Shown in pieces: positions 63,351 through 64,000 of a DNA stretch of 64,000 nt. Both the position numbers and the translations under genes were made by a program. The stretch's first letter is position 1. Each line of letters starts with the position of its first letter. The notes under the pieces were generated by a model. It worked only from the letters and a program-made list of their open reading frames with translations, was not told where the DNA came from and searched no databases. The DNA comes from Galbibacter sp048266365 (lineage in GTDB: Bacteria > Bacteroidota > Bacteroidia > Flavobacteriales > Flavobacteriaceae): assembly GCF_048266365.1 (NCBI RefSeq), contig NZ_JBLWZP010000001.1, forward strand, positions 496,001 to 560,000, given 5' to 3'.

Positions 63351-64000
63351 ATGATTAGAATTTTGCATACCGCTGATTGGCACATAGGTCAGCTATTTCA
63401 TGAATACGACCGCCGCTATGAACATCAGCAGTTTTTAAATTGGCTGTTGGAAACTTTAACTGCCCGGCAGATAGATGTTTTATTGATAAGTGGAGATGTA
63501 TTTGACTTATCCAATCCATCGGCAGCTTCAGTGAAAATGTTTTATTCCTTTCTCAATAAGGCAGTAAAGCAAAACCCGAAACTACAAATCATAGCTACAG
63601 CCGGAAATCATGACTCAGCCTCACGACTGGAATCCCCTAAACCCCTTTTGGAGTCCTCCAATATTCACATTATTGGACTTGTACAGAAGGACAAGGATGG
63701 AGCAATTGACTATAGCAAATTAACCATCCCTATAAAAGACAAACAGGGCAATACAGTTCTATGGTGTATCGCTGCTCCCTTTTTACGAATGGGTGATTAC
63801 CCTTCGGTTGCGAACAGTTCCAATCCATACACTGAAGGCGTTAACGCTTTTTATAAAGAAGCCTATGATTATGCGGCATCGCAGAAAGAAGAAGGACAAA
63901 CCATTATAGCTATGGGACACTTACATGCGCAACAAGCAGAAGTAGGTGATCTTGATAAAACGGAACGCCTAATTATGGGTGGAGTAGAAAGTATTTCGGC
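63351..64000 (+). CDS. sbcD: Exonuclease SbcD, N-terminal part (3' end outside window)
   Basis: The frame is open from ATG at 63351 to the window end (216 codons). It has the calcineurin-like phosphoesterase motifs of SbcD/Mre11 in order: LHTADWHIGQLFHEYDRR, LLISGDVFD, ATAGNHDSASRLESP and AMGHLHAQ. With SbcC it forms the nuclease that opens DNA hairpins and cruciforms. It is probably native chromosome, so the right edge of the accessory region lies between 62651 and 63351. Confidence 0.95.
   Translation, partial: MIRILHTADWHIGQLFHEYDRRYEHQQFLNWLLETLTARQIDVLLISGDVFDLSNPSAASVKMFYSFLNKAVKQNPKLQIIATAGNHDSASRLESPKPLLESSNIHIIGLVQKDKDGAIDYSKLTIPIKDKQGNTVLWCIAAPFLRMGDYPSVANSSNPYTEGVNAFYKEAYDYAASQKEEGQTIIAMGHLHAQQAEVGDLDKTERLIMGGVESIS

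Noticed and set aside
1..64000. CRISPR arrays, rRNA and tRNA genes.
   Set aside because: No regular repeat-spacer pattern, no rRNA-like block and no cloverleaf with a convincing T-loop was seen by eye; a tRNA scan was not possible.

Overview
The window reads as accessory and near-core DNA of a marine or soil-type member of the Flavobacteriaceae (Bacteroidota). The evidence is AT-rich DNA, a type IX secretion C-terminal domain (gliding motility-associated type), PorP/SprF, a SusC/SusD pair under ECF sigma/FecR control, Bacteroides-type conjugation genes (TraE to TraN), start sites without Shine-Dalgarno sequences, and promoters with the Bacteroidota -7 box TAnnTTTG.

Layout. (1) 1-9160: a run of cassettes separated by imperfect palindromes of about 135 bp that look like integron attC sites. 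Each complete cassette carries a private 10-bp inverted repeat at its two ends (GTTATGCACA/TGTGCATAAC and so on). Cargo: an OLD-family nuclease (5' end outside the window), a secreted unknown, an S41 peptidase, a beta-propeller protein, and, after an IS3-family insertion, a truncated AraC regulator and a SnoaL-like protein. No integron integrase is present. (2) 9245-14193: a DUF2975/HTH pair behind a perfect palindrome, then an ABC ATPase and an ABC-2 permease fused to an M1-type peptidase. (3) 14914-28336: a conjugative module that looks incomplete (MobC-like protein, relaxase, excisionase-type HTH, a wall amidase, traE, F, G, I, J, K, M, N, and the coupling protein on the other strand). Its base composition looks richer in GC than the flanks. 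No integrase is visible.

(4) 29019-38572: a defence island. A UvrD-like helicase, a DarT-type DNA ADP-ribosyltransferase and an ADP-ribosylglycohydrolase form one tight operon, followed by an Abi_C-type protein, a large glycine-zipper/putative-nuclease protein, a DUF262 remnant and a nuclease-P-loop NTPase. The helicase and the Abi_C protein both end in DDLPF, the C-terminal tip of Bacteroidota single-stranded DNA-binding protein. (5) 38866-48192: an ECF sigma factor, FecR anti-sigma factor, SusC, SusD and a Tat-exported phospholipase C, best read as a phospholipid or phosphate scavenging locus. (6) 48508-49821: an overcoming-type AAA ATPase, with a decayed second copy at 62339.

(7) 50622-60788: a giant type IX cargo protein of about 2,400 residues, PorP/SprF and an OmpA/TPR/PD40 lipoprotein-like partner, a common three-gene type IX module. 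(8) 60884-63162: a graveyard of defence genes (frameshifted DarT, AAA ATPase deletion copy, HsdR remnant) around one intact HEPN/MNT pair. (9) 63351-64000: the start of sbcD, likely core genome.

The two strongest candidates for something not yet described are the attC-like cassette array, with a conserved mismatch at stem position 11, and the helicase-DarT-glycohydrolase operon with SSB-tail mimicry. All functions below are read from sequence by eye; no database search was run.
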